Assembly: GCA_020746105.1 (NCBI GenBank)
Contig: CM036619.1
Span: 56,057,135 to 56,121,134, forward strand
Direction of reading: 5' to 3'
Length of the DNA stretch: 64,000 nucleotides
Source of the DNA: Trogon surrucura
Lineage: Eukaryota > Chordata > Aves > Trogoniformes > Trogonidae
Position numbers and translations under genes: made by a program
The notes under the pieces: generated by a model
The model's database searches: none
The model's input: only the letters and a program-made list of their open reading frames with translations
Told to the model about the DNA's origin: nothing
Shown here: one piece after another, positions 1-12,236 of the stretch
Layout: each line of letters starts with the position of its first letter
Numbering within the stretch: the stretch's first letter is position 1

Positions 1-1719
1 CTGTAGAAATAAATAGTATTGGAGGGGTGATTCCTCTTCCAGACACAAAGCACAGAAATAGAAGTGCTGTGACCAGCCAGTTATAATGATCCTGTAATTG
101 CCTTACCTGTCTCTAGTAATAGTATATATTTTTGTCCTCCTGTGGACTTTGTGCTCCGCTGGTGCAGACTCTCATCCACTCAGCCACCGTCGTTCTTGTG
201 ATATAGCTTAATACTTGTACATGCTGTTTGCCCTCAGCAGTAGCCGATCTTTTGAGACCAAGTCTTTAGTGCTTGAAGTTGCATCCCTCTTCCTCTAAAC
301 ACCTGTCTAAAGATGCTGCCATGATGGAGAAGGGGGGAAAAGCACATGCTATTGTACTTCCAAATGTTGGGACCCAATGTTAGAATGGTGGAGGAAAATC
401 TAAGAGTCTATTAATAATTCCCACTATCACTGACCTTGAACAAGTCATTGCTCTTCAGTTTCCCCATCTGTAGAATGGGGATAATAATACTTTCATCAAA
501 GGAGCATTGTGCAGTGTGATTAATTAATGTTTTGAGATCTTTAGCTGAAAAGACCCTTTTGAAGTGCAAATTACTGTTATCTCTGAGGTGGCTGATGATA
601 TTAAATAGTTGTACAACATCACACATGCGTCACTTCCAGGCGGTAAAGAAAGAAAAAGCTCTAATATAATCTTTTTAAATGACTTTATTTTAATTAAAAT
701 TCTCAAAGAGTCCCACAATATCAGGCAATGTTTTGGCAGCAGAGAGCATTCTTTTCATACTGCCTGGATGTGACAGATGTGCGACGTTGTATCTTCCTTT
801 GAAAATCAACCATTTACGAAGCTGGTTTGAAAGACCTGCTACCCAACTAGTCTGCACTCCAGTAATTATTAAGGTTTATTATTTTCAGTGAAGCGCAGCC
901 TAAAGATTCTGATTAGAATAGCCGTAGAAATAATAGGGTTTCCAGAAAGAAAGAGATTCTCTTAAAGATTAAAAATAACTAGGGATGAAGTATTATTAAA
1001 CGCTGTATTTGATCATGCACATGAAGATTTGTGCCTGGCTTCTTTGTTAGCAAGTCACTTCGGGTTCTCATCCTCTGATGCTGTGGGTGGAGGGGGAATA
1101 GATGCACTTTTAAAAGCAGTCACTGCCAGGCAGCCGGCCCCTCTGCCTGCGGCCGGGGGGTGAGCACATCGCCCGGAGAGCATGACGGCACCACTGTTGC
1201 GGGGCTGAGAGCTGAGCCACCAGACGGGCTCCTGCAAACGAGACTTTTAGCACTTTTGCTGTTCCTCCTGAAATGCCTTCGGGTCCCGGAGGAAAGCGCA
1301 GGAATTTGGCCTAAAATAACCGAGATCCACTTTCTCTGTAACATTTCCATGCCTGATGCTCTCTGCAGCCTCGTGCATTTGCAGTGCAAAGGGACTAAAT
1401 CTTCAAGTACCTTGTCCTTATTTCAGCATCCTCGCTGTGCTGTCTCAAGTGTTCACTGAAGGGTGGTGCAAAACTCAGCCGCTCAGTTCCCTCCAGGCTT
1501 TCAACCTGCTGAATTCTGAATCATAGCTTTGAGATCTTTCAGCCCATTAATTCCAATTAAAAGTCGTGTTCTGCCTAGAGTTCCGCAGCCTTCAGGGACA
1601 GGAATGTTCTGTGGTTTCTCCCTACTGGAACTCGTGCCTTCTGTACCCATCCCTGGTGCTGTACAAACTTGTAACACAGAGTCAATTGTAACTGAGCCAT
1701 TTTATCATTTTTATTGTAG
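1..1719 (+). other. PTPRM: PTPRM intron (3' part of the intron before the penultimate coding exon)
   Basis: This is non-coding sequence up to the acceptor AG at 1718-1719, which follows a T-rich tract. It contains an old MIR-like SINE near 428-578 and a short GC-richer patch near 1120-1230. Open frames here are short and show no family resemblance. The exon that encodes the D2 HC motif must lie left of the window, because the codon completed at 1720 follows that motif in the family. Confidence 0.8.
428..578 (+). repeat. MIR-type SINE remnant
   Basis: The stretch follows the core of amniote MIR/CORE-SINE elements in order: a 'tgaccttgaacaagtcattg' block, a 'cagtttccccatctgta' block, 'atggggataataata', and a 3' part with 'ttttgagatcttta' and 'gaagtgcaaattactg'. 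The last part resembles the amniote MIR1 type rather than the mammalian one. The copy is diverged with no clear ends. Family identity is from memory of the consensus. Confidence 0.7.
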
Positions 1720-1855
1720 GAATGGAGGTGGCCGCAGTGGGACATTTTGTGCAATCAGTATTGTTTGTGAAATGCTTCGACATCAGAGGGCTGTTGACGT
1801 ATTCCATGCTGTGAAGACACTGAGGAATAATAAGCCTAACATGGTGGACCTTCTG
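1720..1855 (+). CDS. PTPRM: PTPRM penultimate coding exon (D2 phosphatase domain, P-loop)
   Basis: PTPRM is a type IIB receptor protein tyrosine phosphatase that mediates homophilic cell adhesion through its ectodomain and carries two cytoplasmic phosphatase domains, D1 (active) and D2 (largely regulatory). This 136-bp exon starts by completing a split codon (most likely Leu) and reads [15 protein letters not shown], then an 'EMLRHQR' helix, '[14 protein letters not shown]' and 'VDLL'. GGGRSG is the D2 phosphate-binding loop; the Cys of the HC motif lies in the exon before the window. The NKPNMVDLL ending and the sequence of the next exon fit the mu paralogue better than kappa, rho or U, as I remember them. 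Acceptor AG is at 1718-1719 and donor GTATGA begins at 1856, between codons. The frame joins cleanly to the exon at 6128. Confidence 0.92.
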
Positions 1856-3649
1856 GTATGAGCTTTTTAACTGCACCACTAAATAGAAAATGTTCTTTTT
1901 TCTCAGAAGACTCAGTGAGATTTCCAGGATTTGCAGTGGGAGTTGTTCACAAAGCAAGCAAGTCATTTTCAAAGGGGATAATGAAGTCACTTCACTTATA
2001 AGAGTATTTTTACACTGCTTTCTTCCCAAGGAGACTTTGTCTCTGTTCATTTGAATTTTTCAAGAGTTTTAAACTTTCAGCCGAACATCCTTATTAATTT
2101 TCTTTTCTAGCAGGCTGAGCCAAGTGGAGAGCAGCCCTTGCATGGCAGAAATAATAGTTATGTAAAATGAAATGCCACATTTTCAAATTATATATTTTAT
2201 AAATAGCTTAATCGCCTAATATTTATCAAAGCCATGAATTTCAGTTTGACATCCAGAATATTGCATTTAATTATGGTTGCTCTATCTCATAGAAAGATTA
2301 AAGAAGTTCAGAAACAAGCGGCCATGTGCAATTATTTTCCTAGAGTGTGTTTTATAAGCTTCCTTTTTTTTTTTAAATGGAGAATTGCTGAAGTGCCAGC
2401 TGCTATGCCACAAGAGCTGCAGAACAGCTTAAACCAGCAGGTTCTTACACTCTAGTGTGTAGTTCTGTACTTGGAGGTGGGTGTAGTGTGACGCCCCGTT
2501 CTGAAGCCTGGGCTGTAAGCGACGCTGTTTTACAACATCCTGATGTAGAGGTGGCTGCTTATGGGGCAGCTGTATTCAATTTAGCATCGTAGACAGGAGG
2601 AAGCAGCATCTGGGTTGCTTCAGGGATGCTGAAGTAATTTGAGCTAGTTTTGCAAGCTCTGGTTAAACAAGTTTGGGTCATGTTTCAACACCTTTTCTAC
2701 AGAGTGCCGAGGATGAGGCAGGAGGCATCTCACAGAGCTGGTCCAGCCTCTTGTAATTTTAGGAGACATCCTCGTCTCACAGATGTGGGTGTGAGACACA
2801 CTGCAGAATGGGCAGAAAGCAGGAATTTCCATTGGGAGGCTCTCAGGCCACATGGGAGATGGACAGGGTCATCCAGTTCCCCAGCACACGCATCTCTGCG
2901 CCTCTTCCATCTTGTAGAAGAACACCTCCCACCACATCCTCCATTGCTGTCTTCTCGTCTATCCTACATGTCAAATCCCAGATCTTCCCCTAGGCCCTGC
3001 TCTTTCCGGGCTCATGGAAAAAAGCCAGATGTTGCCAGCTGTGCGGAGCAAGAAAAGAGTTTACAAGCGGCACCACAAGGCCATGAGCCAGCAATGCAGA
3101 ACTATGAATCTTATATCAGTGAGAACATATCAAGCTTTCGCAGTGGTGGGAGGGAGCAGCTTAGTTGGCTCCTCTTTCTCTAGTTTATATTCTCAGGAGG
3201 AGAATCATCATGCTGAGAACCATACATTTTTATTTCCTAGATATTAAGAAAAATGCCCTACTTCTTCATTCAGATGGTATAGTTTGGATAGAGACTTGGC
3301 AGGCCTGCTGTTCTCCCTTCTCCCAGAGCTTAAGTCCACAGAATTCACTGATCTTTTATTCATTTATTTTATAGAAATAAAAAGAAAATTACCAATGTGA
3401 AGATGTGTAGTTGGAGAAAATGCTCTCTATAAATTCCCGCTAGTGACAGTTCTCCAGGTATAGATTTTTCAGGCAACTCTGTCCATTTTTCAGCAGAGAT
3501 TTTTTTTTAATCAAAAGCTAAAGGTATTATTTCAGAATATAAAAATAGCTTTTAGTAAATTGAGGATGGTACTGAGAATTTCTGGATGGCATTGAGAGGC
3601 CTTGTAAGGCCTTTTCATTAGGAGATTTCAGTGCAGTTGTGAGGGATAT

Positions 3650-3785
3650 CGGTATTGTTTTCTTTATTTTACAGATAGAACAATGAAGGCAAGGGACAAT
3701 CGGGATTTTTCCTATTATTACAAAATTCACTGACAAAGCAGAGTTAGAACCACATCTCTTCACTCTTGGTCTGCTACTTTCTAGG
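3650..3785 (-). repeat. MIR-type SINE remnant, minus orientation
   Basis: Read on the + strand, the order 'ttattttacagatagaa', 'gaaggcaagggaca', 'agttagaaccacatctc' corresponds to the reverse complement of a MIR body: the reverse of the 'cagtttcctcatctgtaaaatg' core followed by the reverse of the tRNA-like head. The copy is strongly diverged. It sits about 80 bp from another MIR in the opposite orientation. Confidence 0.55.
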
Positions 3786-3867
3786 AACAAATATTTGAGT
3801 TAGCGGGGTTTCAATTTGCATGTAGATTGTGCGTGGTAAAAGGGAATTGGGGCACTTCAATTCTTTT

Positions 3868-4048
3868 CCTGATCTTGCTACTGACTTTATCCTTTATGAC
3901 CTTTCTTATCTCATGTGCCTTTTCCTCAGTTTCCGTATCTGAAAAAAATGAGGACAGTAATATTCATCTACCTTTGTGAAATTCTGTGGCAAAAGATTAA
4001 ATGCCAGAATTATAACAGTATTTCACAAAAATAGTTTCAAAACTCTTT
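3868..4048 (+). repeat. MIR-type SINE remnant, plus orientation
   Basis: It contains 'cctttatgacctttcttatctcatgtg', a 'cctcagtttccgtatctg' core, 'gaggacagtaatattcatctacct' and 'aaaagattaaatg', in the order of the MIR consensus. It is diverged and lacks clear termini. Confidence 0.6.
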
Positions 4049-4177
4049 TATCAATACCTGTTATGCACTTTCTGACTAGATGAAGGGCATTTTTTCCGAT
4101 CCATACTTAGCGATTCGTCTTTTAATTTCATTGAAACCTTTGGTTTTCCTGCAAGTGTTAAAATTGCATGCCACATC

Positions 4178-4225
4178 ATAGAATCATAGAATGTTTGGGG
4201 TTGGATCTGTATAGTATGGAAATCT
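4178..4225 (-). repeat. CR1 LINE 3'-end fragment
   Basis: 'catagaatcatagaatgtttggggttgga' is the reverse complement of the CR1 3' tail (repeats of ATTCTATGA) and its adjoining 3' UTR. Only about 45 bp are recognisable before the match fades, so this is a severely 5'-truncated or eroded insertion. Confidence 0.7.
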
Positions 4226-6127
4226 ATTAAATTCTTCAGCCATCATGCAAAGGAAATACATGGTATTACAGAATGTCCATTACAGAATGCCCAAAGCATT
4301 TTGTGATAAATGTTATTGGACTTACCAATAGGTGTCCTAGGAAAAAATGAGTATACCTCTCTGAAGCTAGCTAACATAAAGAGACTTTTAATATCCACCA
4401 TCGAGTGAATAATAAAAATGTACAAAGAACACACATGAGTGAACACAGTGGGAAATAATATATGTCTGCTCTTTAAGACAGGTATTCGGTTTACTATAAA
4501 TGACAGTTATTCTGCTGGATCAGTAAATCAGCATAAAATGAGGATGGAAAAATGGAAATGGATGAGTGGCTGATCTCTTGTTTTGATCTGTTATGTAGTT
4601 AGAGAATAATTTTCATTTATTTAGGAACATATGCAATAAAAGCAGAAAAGGAATAATTTACATAATACTTTCCTTCCCTTCTTTTTTATTCTTTTTTCAT
4701 TCTGAAGAAGATACAAGCAGTGTATGGAACCCTGCAGTATCTTAAAGCCTCACACACAACTCGTTCATAGTTTAAGTGATATGTGCACCCCAGATTTGTT
4801 TTCTTTGAAGTGACAGCTCTCAACAAAAGAACTTAGAAATTGTCTGTGCTTGTTAATGGCTTTTTGATTGTTAAGGTGATGTTAAGGTGGACCCTCTTCT
4901 TAGATAAAACGTGACCCAAAATCACAAATGCAGGCCAAAGCAGTTAATCCTGTAAAATGTTTGCTTCAATGAAAAGGAGAATGTGTGTACAATGAAGCGT
5001 ATTTGTAATCTTCCTACTTGTGATGTTGGGAAGGTGAAGGCTGAGTCCTGTCAGGCAGTTAAGTCTGCTGTTGTTCCTGTACGATAGTACATGCTTAGTT
5101 ATCTTTTACTAATTGATTAAATTGCATAAGAGGGATTTCAGTGGCAGAAATAGTTGTAAAACTGGCAGATATTTCCAAACTGAATTTTTAGAAGCCAGAG
5201 CCCTTGGATTAAGGGAATCCACACCTACTATTTCTTTCAGCTTTTTTGTTTCATTTCAATGTTTATAGTATCGATAAATATTGCAAGTAGCAAGAATGAA
5301 AACAGATGGTGGATACATGTGCGCACAAAACTCTGAAGTCACCAGTGACTGCATCATTTAAAGTTGCAGGGCAACAGCTGAATCCGTGAAGGGGGCGAAG
5401 TCAGGACCCTTCGTCCCTGGGGGGTGCAGCCACGGGAAGGGGATTTCCCCGGGATCAGCCCTGCTCCCAAGCAGCTGCAAATAAAAGCAGCGGGTCTGTG
5501 TTTGAAGCACAGGGTTGGCTCCTGGCACCTGGCAGACGCATCACCATTAATTACTTAATGTTAATTTGAATTACTCCTATTAATGTAGCTCGAGCCTGAT
5601 CTCAGAGGCCTGTTGCGCTGGGAGAGGACAGCATTTCGGCCTGGGTTTGGGCTGCACGTAGAGGAGGAACAGCAAGCAGCTCTTGCCCTGAGATGTAGCA
5701 AGTGTATGAATGGCACTGAAATCAAAGTTACATGCTGTGAATTAAGAGACACTGAGTCTATTTTAAGATAAACATTTCCAGGGAGGAATTTCAATAACTC
5801 CCAATTCTGGTAAAGTGCTACATGAGCATCCTGACAGATGACAGAAGGGTTGCAAGTCAATTTGCTTACGTGTAGTCAGTTTTTCTCATACAAGTGCATT
5901 AGAGCAGCTAAATACGCATCTGGTATGAGCAGTACCATAAGTTACTGTGTGTAGTGTCTATTGTCTGGTTAATATAAAGATTTTCTTGTCTGAATATAAA
6001 TTGGATTTGCAAACTGGTTCCCATTGACAACAGCTGATTGTAAATAATTTTAACAGAAGAGAAATATTGATTCCCTTAATTAAGTTCTTTCGATAACTGA
6101 ATTTGTGGTATTCTTTCGATTTTTCAG

Positions 6128-6181
6128 GATCAATACAAATTCTGCTATGAAGTAGCTTTGGAATACTTGAATTCCGGCTGA
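6128..6181 (+). CDS. PTPRM: PTPRM last coding exon (C-terminus)
   Basis: After acceptor AG at 6126-6127 the exon reads DQYKFCYEVALEYLNSG followed by TGA at 6179-6181. This is the closing alpha helix of the D2 phosphatase domain and the C-terminus of the protein. The 17 residues match the C-terminal sequence I know for vertebrate PTPRM, including the short NSG end that separates mu from its paralogues. The preceding exon ends between codons, so splicing keeps frame. It is the end of a gene whose extracellular, transmembrane and D1 exons all lie to the left of the window. Confidence 0.93.
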   Translation, partial: DQYKFCYEVALEYLNSG

Positions 6182-7012
6182 TTGCATAAACAGCACAAAG
6201 TTCCTCCTTTCAGCACCACAAACAAAGCAAGTCACTTCATGATATCTGTGTAAATGAGATGAAGACTTCTCAGTGTTATGCTTCTACTGCTTTGTATAAT
6301 TGGCTCTTTGTAAGAGCCTGATAAGATGTTTATAAAACTGCTTGCACTGCCCGTTTTCCACTATAATGCCGCTGCTTAACACCCATGTGAACATACACCA
6401 AACCACGTGGCAGTTGTTGAACACTGTATTCATATGTAGCCATCGATGTGGTGAAGCAGCATAGTCCTCTGGTAAATAAAAGAGAGCACAACTATATTCT
6501 TATGAAGGAATTTGTACTTTTCTGTTACATTTCGTTGCCTGTGATTCTCAGTTCTTGTCACAGCCTAGTGTACATTTCTGTGGAGAATGCTGACCGGCAT
6601 TTTGATATGATTTTAGTTATATTTGTATTCTAACACGTGCATAATAAATGAGTCATATGTAGCTTATCTGAACTAATGGAAAGACGTACCAAATCATGTT
6701 AACTTTGTTGAGTTGTAATTTCTATCCGCTTTGTACCATTTCAGAGAGAGAATCTTGATAGAAATAAAGTTAGAAAAGGTAAAATACAGGATGGTCAGAT
6801 TAATATATCCAAAGCTTTTTCATTTGTTTATATTGTAAATATTTTTTGATTTCATCAAATTATTTATTCATTAAAATGAATTTTTTTGTGAAGCACAGTG
6901 AGTGACAATCATTTTTATTAAGCCCTGGAAATGCTTACTGTATGATAGTGTAAACATTTGTTTACCTTGTATGGATTCTCAGCTCAATAAATAATTACAT
7001 ACATGATAAAAT
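6182..7012 (+). other. PTPRM: PTPRM 3' UTR (extent estimated)
   Basis: This AT-rich sequence follows the stop codon. AATAAA hexamers occur at about 6475, 6643-6648, 6763-6768 and 6986-6991. The last is followed by a T-rich stretch with 'taatgtgtcttgg', which would suit a terminal cleavage site near 7005-7015. The end coordinate is inferred from that signal alone; shorter isoforms using the earlier hexamers are possible. Confidence 0.55.
6986..6991 (+). promoter_or_regulatory. Candidate distal poly(A) signal of PTPRM
   Basis: This is a canonical AATAAA in the sense orientation, about 805 bp after the stop codon, with GT/T-rich sequence 30-50 bp downstream. The hexamers at 6643 and 6763 are alternatives. 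Confidence 0.5.
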
Positions 7013-10000
7013 CTCGTTTAATTTAATGTGTCTTGGCATCCGAGTGCCTTCGACTAAGCTTCTTTCCAGATTAATTCTTGTAAATACCAGGCTACCTCCA
7101 GAGCATGTTTATTGTGTGATCCAGTGTTGATCCAGCCAACTGCAAGACGTGCCATGCCAATATATAAAAAAGAAGTGAACTGTATGCTCAGAGATGCACA
7201 GGCACAAATGCAGAACCTGAAAATTGCCCTGCTCTATGAAGAGGAGATGATGTTGGGCTCGTAGCACCCAGCAACGCTCTGCAGCCCTGAGCACACCCCA
7301 ACATTTACTCAGTGCCTGTTGCTATGAAAGGGATGATGGTGGTTTTGTTCTTGGGAAGAATGACTGCTGTGAGTGGGACAGAATTCCTCCTGTTAAAGGC
7401 ACCAATGCGAGAGTGACTGCAGGACTTCACAAGTGCAGAAAACTGCTGTTTACCACTACTACCATGGACAGGTTTTCCGTGGCGTTGGGGTGCTTCCTCT
7501 TTCTCCCAAGCACTCACCAGCGTCTGGGCAGGCTGGGACTTGCCTCGTATTTCGCAATGCAGGAAGCAACAAAGCAGCAAGAAATGGGAATGAGCCCACA
7601 GCGGCTTGCTGCACGGTGCGCTGGAACTGCAGAACCTTCCCTCACACGTAAGTGTCAAAGAGACATTACAAACTGAGGACTCCCAAAGCTGTGTGGGTAA
7701 GCCAATGCAAGGAAGTGGCAGACTGCACAATATTCCAGCTCTTTAAAAAGATGCTTTTGATGTCTTAGCCATCTGGAACGGGGGTAGTCTCTACATAAAT
7801 GTATCAGTGACAATGTTTAGAGAACCTCTAAATCTGAGAGATCCAGCTTGGACACAACGACTCACAGCTTGTCAACTGCCCGTTGAAAATCACTGCAAAC
7901 TTCAGATCTGAAGCCACAAGGACAGGCTTCCTCTGCATCCAGAAAGGCTCTCTTTTAAAATTGTTTTAAAATGTATCAGCCTCTGCTATAAATTGCACAG
8001 TGGTATGGAAGAACTTGAGAGAAACAACGCCAGCCCTCAGAAGAAGGACGGTCCTTTGATAAAACTTGTAGCCCTCCAGCCTATTGTAGAATATGATCTG
8101 ATTCATTTGGAAACCCAAATGTTAGGGAACAAAATCCAAACTTCTAATATCATATTCCTCACAACCAGCTTGATAGACCAGGTATGCCAGCCAAGCATGC
8201 TTCTTTGTAATAATTGTGGGACACTGCAAAGCCGAGCTCCACAATCTATTTATTAAAACTTTCATGTACATGTCCAGTATTTCCTGATGCTTTCAAGAGA
8301 TGTATAAGTGTGCTGAAGGAATCCTAGGACACAAAGTGACACTGGCAACATGATCCCAAACGTGAATGAGATTTACTGAAATGCAGTAGGAATCATAGCA
8401 ATCTCTCTCAAGGACAGAAACAGTGTCTGCCAGACATTATTTCAGCTGCTGTACTCTTAACAAATATAATTTGCTCAGGTGGGGAAGGAGACAAGAGAGT
8501 TCTGCAGTGTTTCTTATTGTTCTACAGATACTACTTTTTTTGCTGTTCTTCTCATATAGGCATAGTCAAAGCCGTGTTACAGAGTCTGTGTGATGTTGTC
8601 CCAAAAGGTATTCTGTAAGCTACTGGAGACTGCTAAAGAAAGCACAGCAAGCAGCTTTGTGTCCTCACTCCCATGCTACAGCTATAAATCAGTGTAAATG
8701 ATAAAGAAATTCAGGCTTAGGTAAAACAATATTCTAGCAAGAAGAAAAAACAGATGAGGACTTACGGAGTGTAAGAATAGAGAAAACGTAAGGCATCAGA
8801 AAGGAGCAGAGAAGAGATGAACGTGGGAGGCATGGAACTTCTGTGAAAGTTACCTGGAGGGTGGCATTTTAAAGAAGACAGAAAGACAGCCAAAGAAAAC
8901 AGCAATGACAGCCATTTTAAGTGATCATAAACCAAATCCTCTTTTCAGAAGGAAGTTACACAGTTACAATCCCGGTGTGACTTATCGAAGTTTAAGGCTG
9001 AGGTGATAGGACTAAGCTTTGACAGATGCTCTCTGTGATCCCCACCACTACCATCCCAGGTGAGGATAACAGGAAAACCAGGGAAAGAGACTTTGAGGTT
9101 GAAAAAAAACAATTGAAGCAGTTTAATAAAAAAAAAAATAAAAATATTAAGAGTGAAGATGTCAGACTATATACATATATAGATTATACACACACAAGTA
9201 TGCAAATCTCAAAGATACAAGAGAATATGTTAATACCAGACCCACACTTTCCAGCTGACAATTTTGTTCTGAGCCAAAAAAAAAAAAAAAAAGTCTCAGA
9301 CTGGACTGGGCAGCAGATGGGAGCACCTGAGCCCAGAGTCCCAATGAAGGTTCAGAAAAAAATAACAGAGAAGGAGCTGTGCTGCTCCCACCTGGGGTGG
9401 TATGCAGGGAACAAACAACCTGTCCCATCGCAGGGTGCTCCTCTGCAGCATGGAAAAAAGAGCACAGCAGCACAGGGAGAGATGCTGACCAGGTGATTGC
9501 AGACCTTCCAGCACAGCAGCACCAACAGCTCCAGGGCTCTTCTTAGGGGCCCTTACGTACTGAGCACCATGGGAAGGAACACCCTGACTGGCCCATTTGG
9601 GTCACCTGACCCATCCACTCCTCCCCATAGGCACAGCTGCCCCCTCCCGCCATGTCAGGAGCCCCAGAAAATTTTGATCCTGGTGCTCTCAAACCAGGAC
9701 ACAGCTGCAGAACTTAGTGGAGACATCAGTCCTAGCTTGGGAGGAACAGAGGAAGGGATGCTTTCTTCAATCCCCAGGGTACGAGGTATATTAATGAATA
9801 AAGAGATGATACATTAAATGGTAAGCCATATATATTGCTCAGCTCATCATTCCTCTGGGACTTTAGGTAGATGATTTTTGCTAAACTATTGTGGAAGAGC
9901 AGGCATGGTGATGGTAAGAGACGTGACTGCATCTAGGTAATCTGTATCTTTTTAACAGCAATGCTCATGACAGCTTCCTGGGCTTTTTATCAGCAAAATG

Positions 10001-12236
10001 GGTCTGTCACTGGCAGGGTAGCTTCCCAGGAGTGCTAACCCAAAGCTTAAGGACTACATATAGTAAAATTTAAAAAGTAAAGCATAGAAAAACTTCCTAC
10101 CTAGCTGTACAAAGTGTGGCTCAAAAGGGTCTCTGTGCCACAAGGAGTTAATCCGAAGATGCTATGCAACATCAAGACCACCTTGACTTTGCATTTCTCC
10201 TTCAGCTGGTTAGGGCTCATCATTCATATCTCTGAAATGTTTGCTTCTCATTTCACTGTATGTGGGTGTCTCCCCAGGTCTAACTGCTTACTGTGTGTGC
10301 CCCTTGTCAGTCAACACCAGCCCTTTAATAATGTGTAGCAAAGACACAAATCGATTTTTTTTTTTTTCTTCGAGGTGTGGCAGTGAAGATAAATTGACAC
10401 TTTCAGCAGCAGCTATTCCAGGCAGCTGCCTTCAGGGAAGCCTGGAGAGGCTGTAATGGTAGTAGCAAACCTAAAGACCCTTGGCATTACTCACTCTGAA
10501 ACACTGAGGATCACACACCGAGTCTCCTTTTCCTTGTGATGGTTTTGTGTCTCCCCCCTCAAATCAAGGATGGCTAAAGGAAGGTAAGTTCTTTGAAAGT
10601 TTATTTGAGGTTTTATAGCCTCATTAGTTTTCTGATTCAAAGGTAATTTGGTTTCTCTGCCTCCCAGAGTACTTTCTGCAAGCAGCTGTGCATTTTTCTC
10701 CAAAGACAGTGAGGCATCTGGGCAGATCACTGTGACAGAATGATTCGTCATACCATTTTACATTTATTGTTGGCTTTACATTTATTTTATCAACTTGGAA
10801 GCCATGGACTACAAAATCTCATGTAGACCATATCTGGTGGCACACACTCGCCTTTTATTAAAAGAAAAATTAATTTAGGGATAGAGGGAAAACATGCAGC
10901 TTGGTTCTGTTATATGTTGCTTGTTAAGGAAGCCACTGGACACTGCCATTTTTGTGGCAGAGCACCATGACAACCCAGACTGTCTGAAAAACAGTACAGT
11001 TTCTGTTGGAGCTTATTTCCGTGTTTGTTTTTCATAGCCTAGACCTTGTCTATATGGTGAAATTATAAGCTGATGGGTGCATTTGCATTTCCTCCACCAT
11101 TCGCATGTTCTGCCTGTGGGAGCTTTCCATGCACCACTGGCATGGGGCAGCTGGCTCACCTCTCAGCTGCCAGCACTCACCTTCAGCATCCCAGCCCACT
11201 TTAAGGAAGAAATCTTTCCAGACCCTTGTCGACCCTTTGCAAGCTGCAATAAACAGCAACACCAAAGTGCCTTCCTCACCCCTGCTGGGTATTTTCAAGC
11301 AGACTTTTCTGTGGAAGGCTGAAAAGGCAGCTCTTGTGCTGCTTAATTTCCCAGACTCACCCGACCTCCTGCTCTAAAACTGAAAACCAATGCCTCCTAC
11401 CCCCAGCTCCTCCAGCCCATCTCTCCAGCTCCTCACCCGCCTTCAGGGCAAGGCTGTCACATGTCCCTGGCCCAAGCCTGCCCAGGCAGGACAGGAGGGC
11501 TGTGGTGCTACGCTGCTTCAAGGTCTGTATCTTCCATCGGAGCCTCCGTGGGCCCTCCTGGATGATGCATTTCCCACTGGTGCCATAGTCCTGCTTCCCA
11601 CCCCAGGATCATCTATAACCTGGCCCAGGAGCGTGCAGCCCACTTCCCTCCCAGTACTGTCACCAAAGCATGTGATACTTTTTCTGAGTAATATGACTTG
11701 AGAGATGTGAGGCTGGAAGAGGCTAGGGTCTATAAACACCCTGCCATGATTTTGTTTAATACTGTTAATGGTACTCGATGCACAAAAGCACAGAAAATGT
11801 GTGCTTTGGCAATGAAGAGTGAGCGTGATGCTTGCTGTAGCTTGTCTAAGGGAATGTGTCAGGGGAGATTAATATCTCATGTTCACTGACAGTCTTTCCA
11901 AGCAATGGTATTTCTACTCCTGAAACTCTTCTATTGATGTGTTTTCAGTAGCAGCCAGAAGACTTTTAATTGTGTCTCTATAGTTGTGATATTTCTAGTA
12001 ATTGGGTTTTTTGTGAAGATGTGCTCAGGGCCCACAATTAAAGCATAAGTCTCATTCACGCTAGACATACATTAATACTGCTGCCAGGCCTGAGTAAGTG
12101 CAATCAGAACCCCTAGTTCTACAAACATTTACATTAATATTCCCTTGCCTAGTCCCACTTGCACAAAAAAAATCAATCTGATACACACATTTTGCATCTG
12201 AGCTCATCAGTCCTTTTACAGGTCATATCACGATGC
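7013..12236. other. Intergenic DNA, no gene seen
   Basis: This is AT-rich sequence downstream of PTPRM. Open frames of up to 156 codons (for example 9026-9496 on +) have low-complexity, lysine-rich or unpatterned products and no recognisable domain. It contains an A17 run at 9276-9292 and a purine-rich stretch near 8720-8900. No repeat family was recognised with confidence. Confidence 0.6.

Larger units (their letters stand above)
1856..6127 (+). other. PTPRM: PTPRM last intron
   Basis: The intron is 4,272 bp, phase 0, with donor gtatga and acceptor tttttcag. It holds an inverted pair of old MIR remnants near 3650-4048, a short CR1 tail fragment near 4178-4225, and a GC-richer patch near 5380-5480. 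The longest open frame (2650-3183, + strand) has no recognisable domain and lies wholly inside the intron. No other gene is seen. Confidence 0.85.

Noticed and set aside
2650..3183. 177-codon plus-strand open frame within the last PTPRM intron
   Set aside because: No domain, no splice-site support and no relation to PTPRM; it lies wholly between exons whose frames join directly.
9026..9496. 156-codon Lys-rich open frame
   Set aside because: It runs through A-rich low-complexity DNA including the A17 tract, which produces poly-Lys, and has no family signature.
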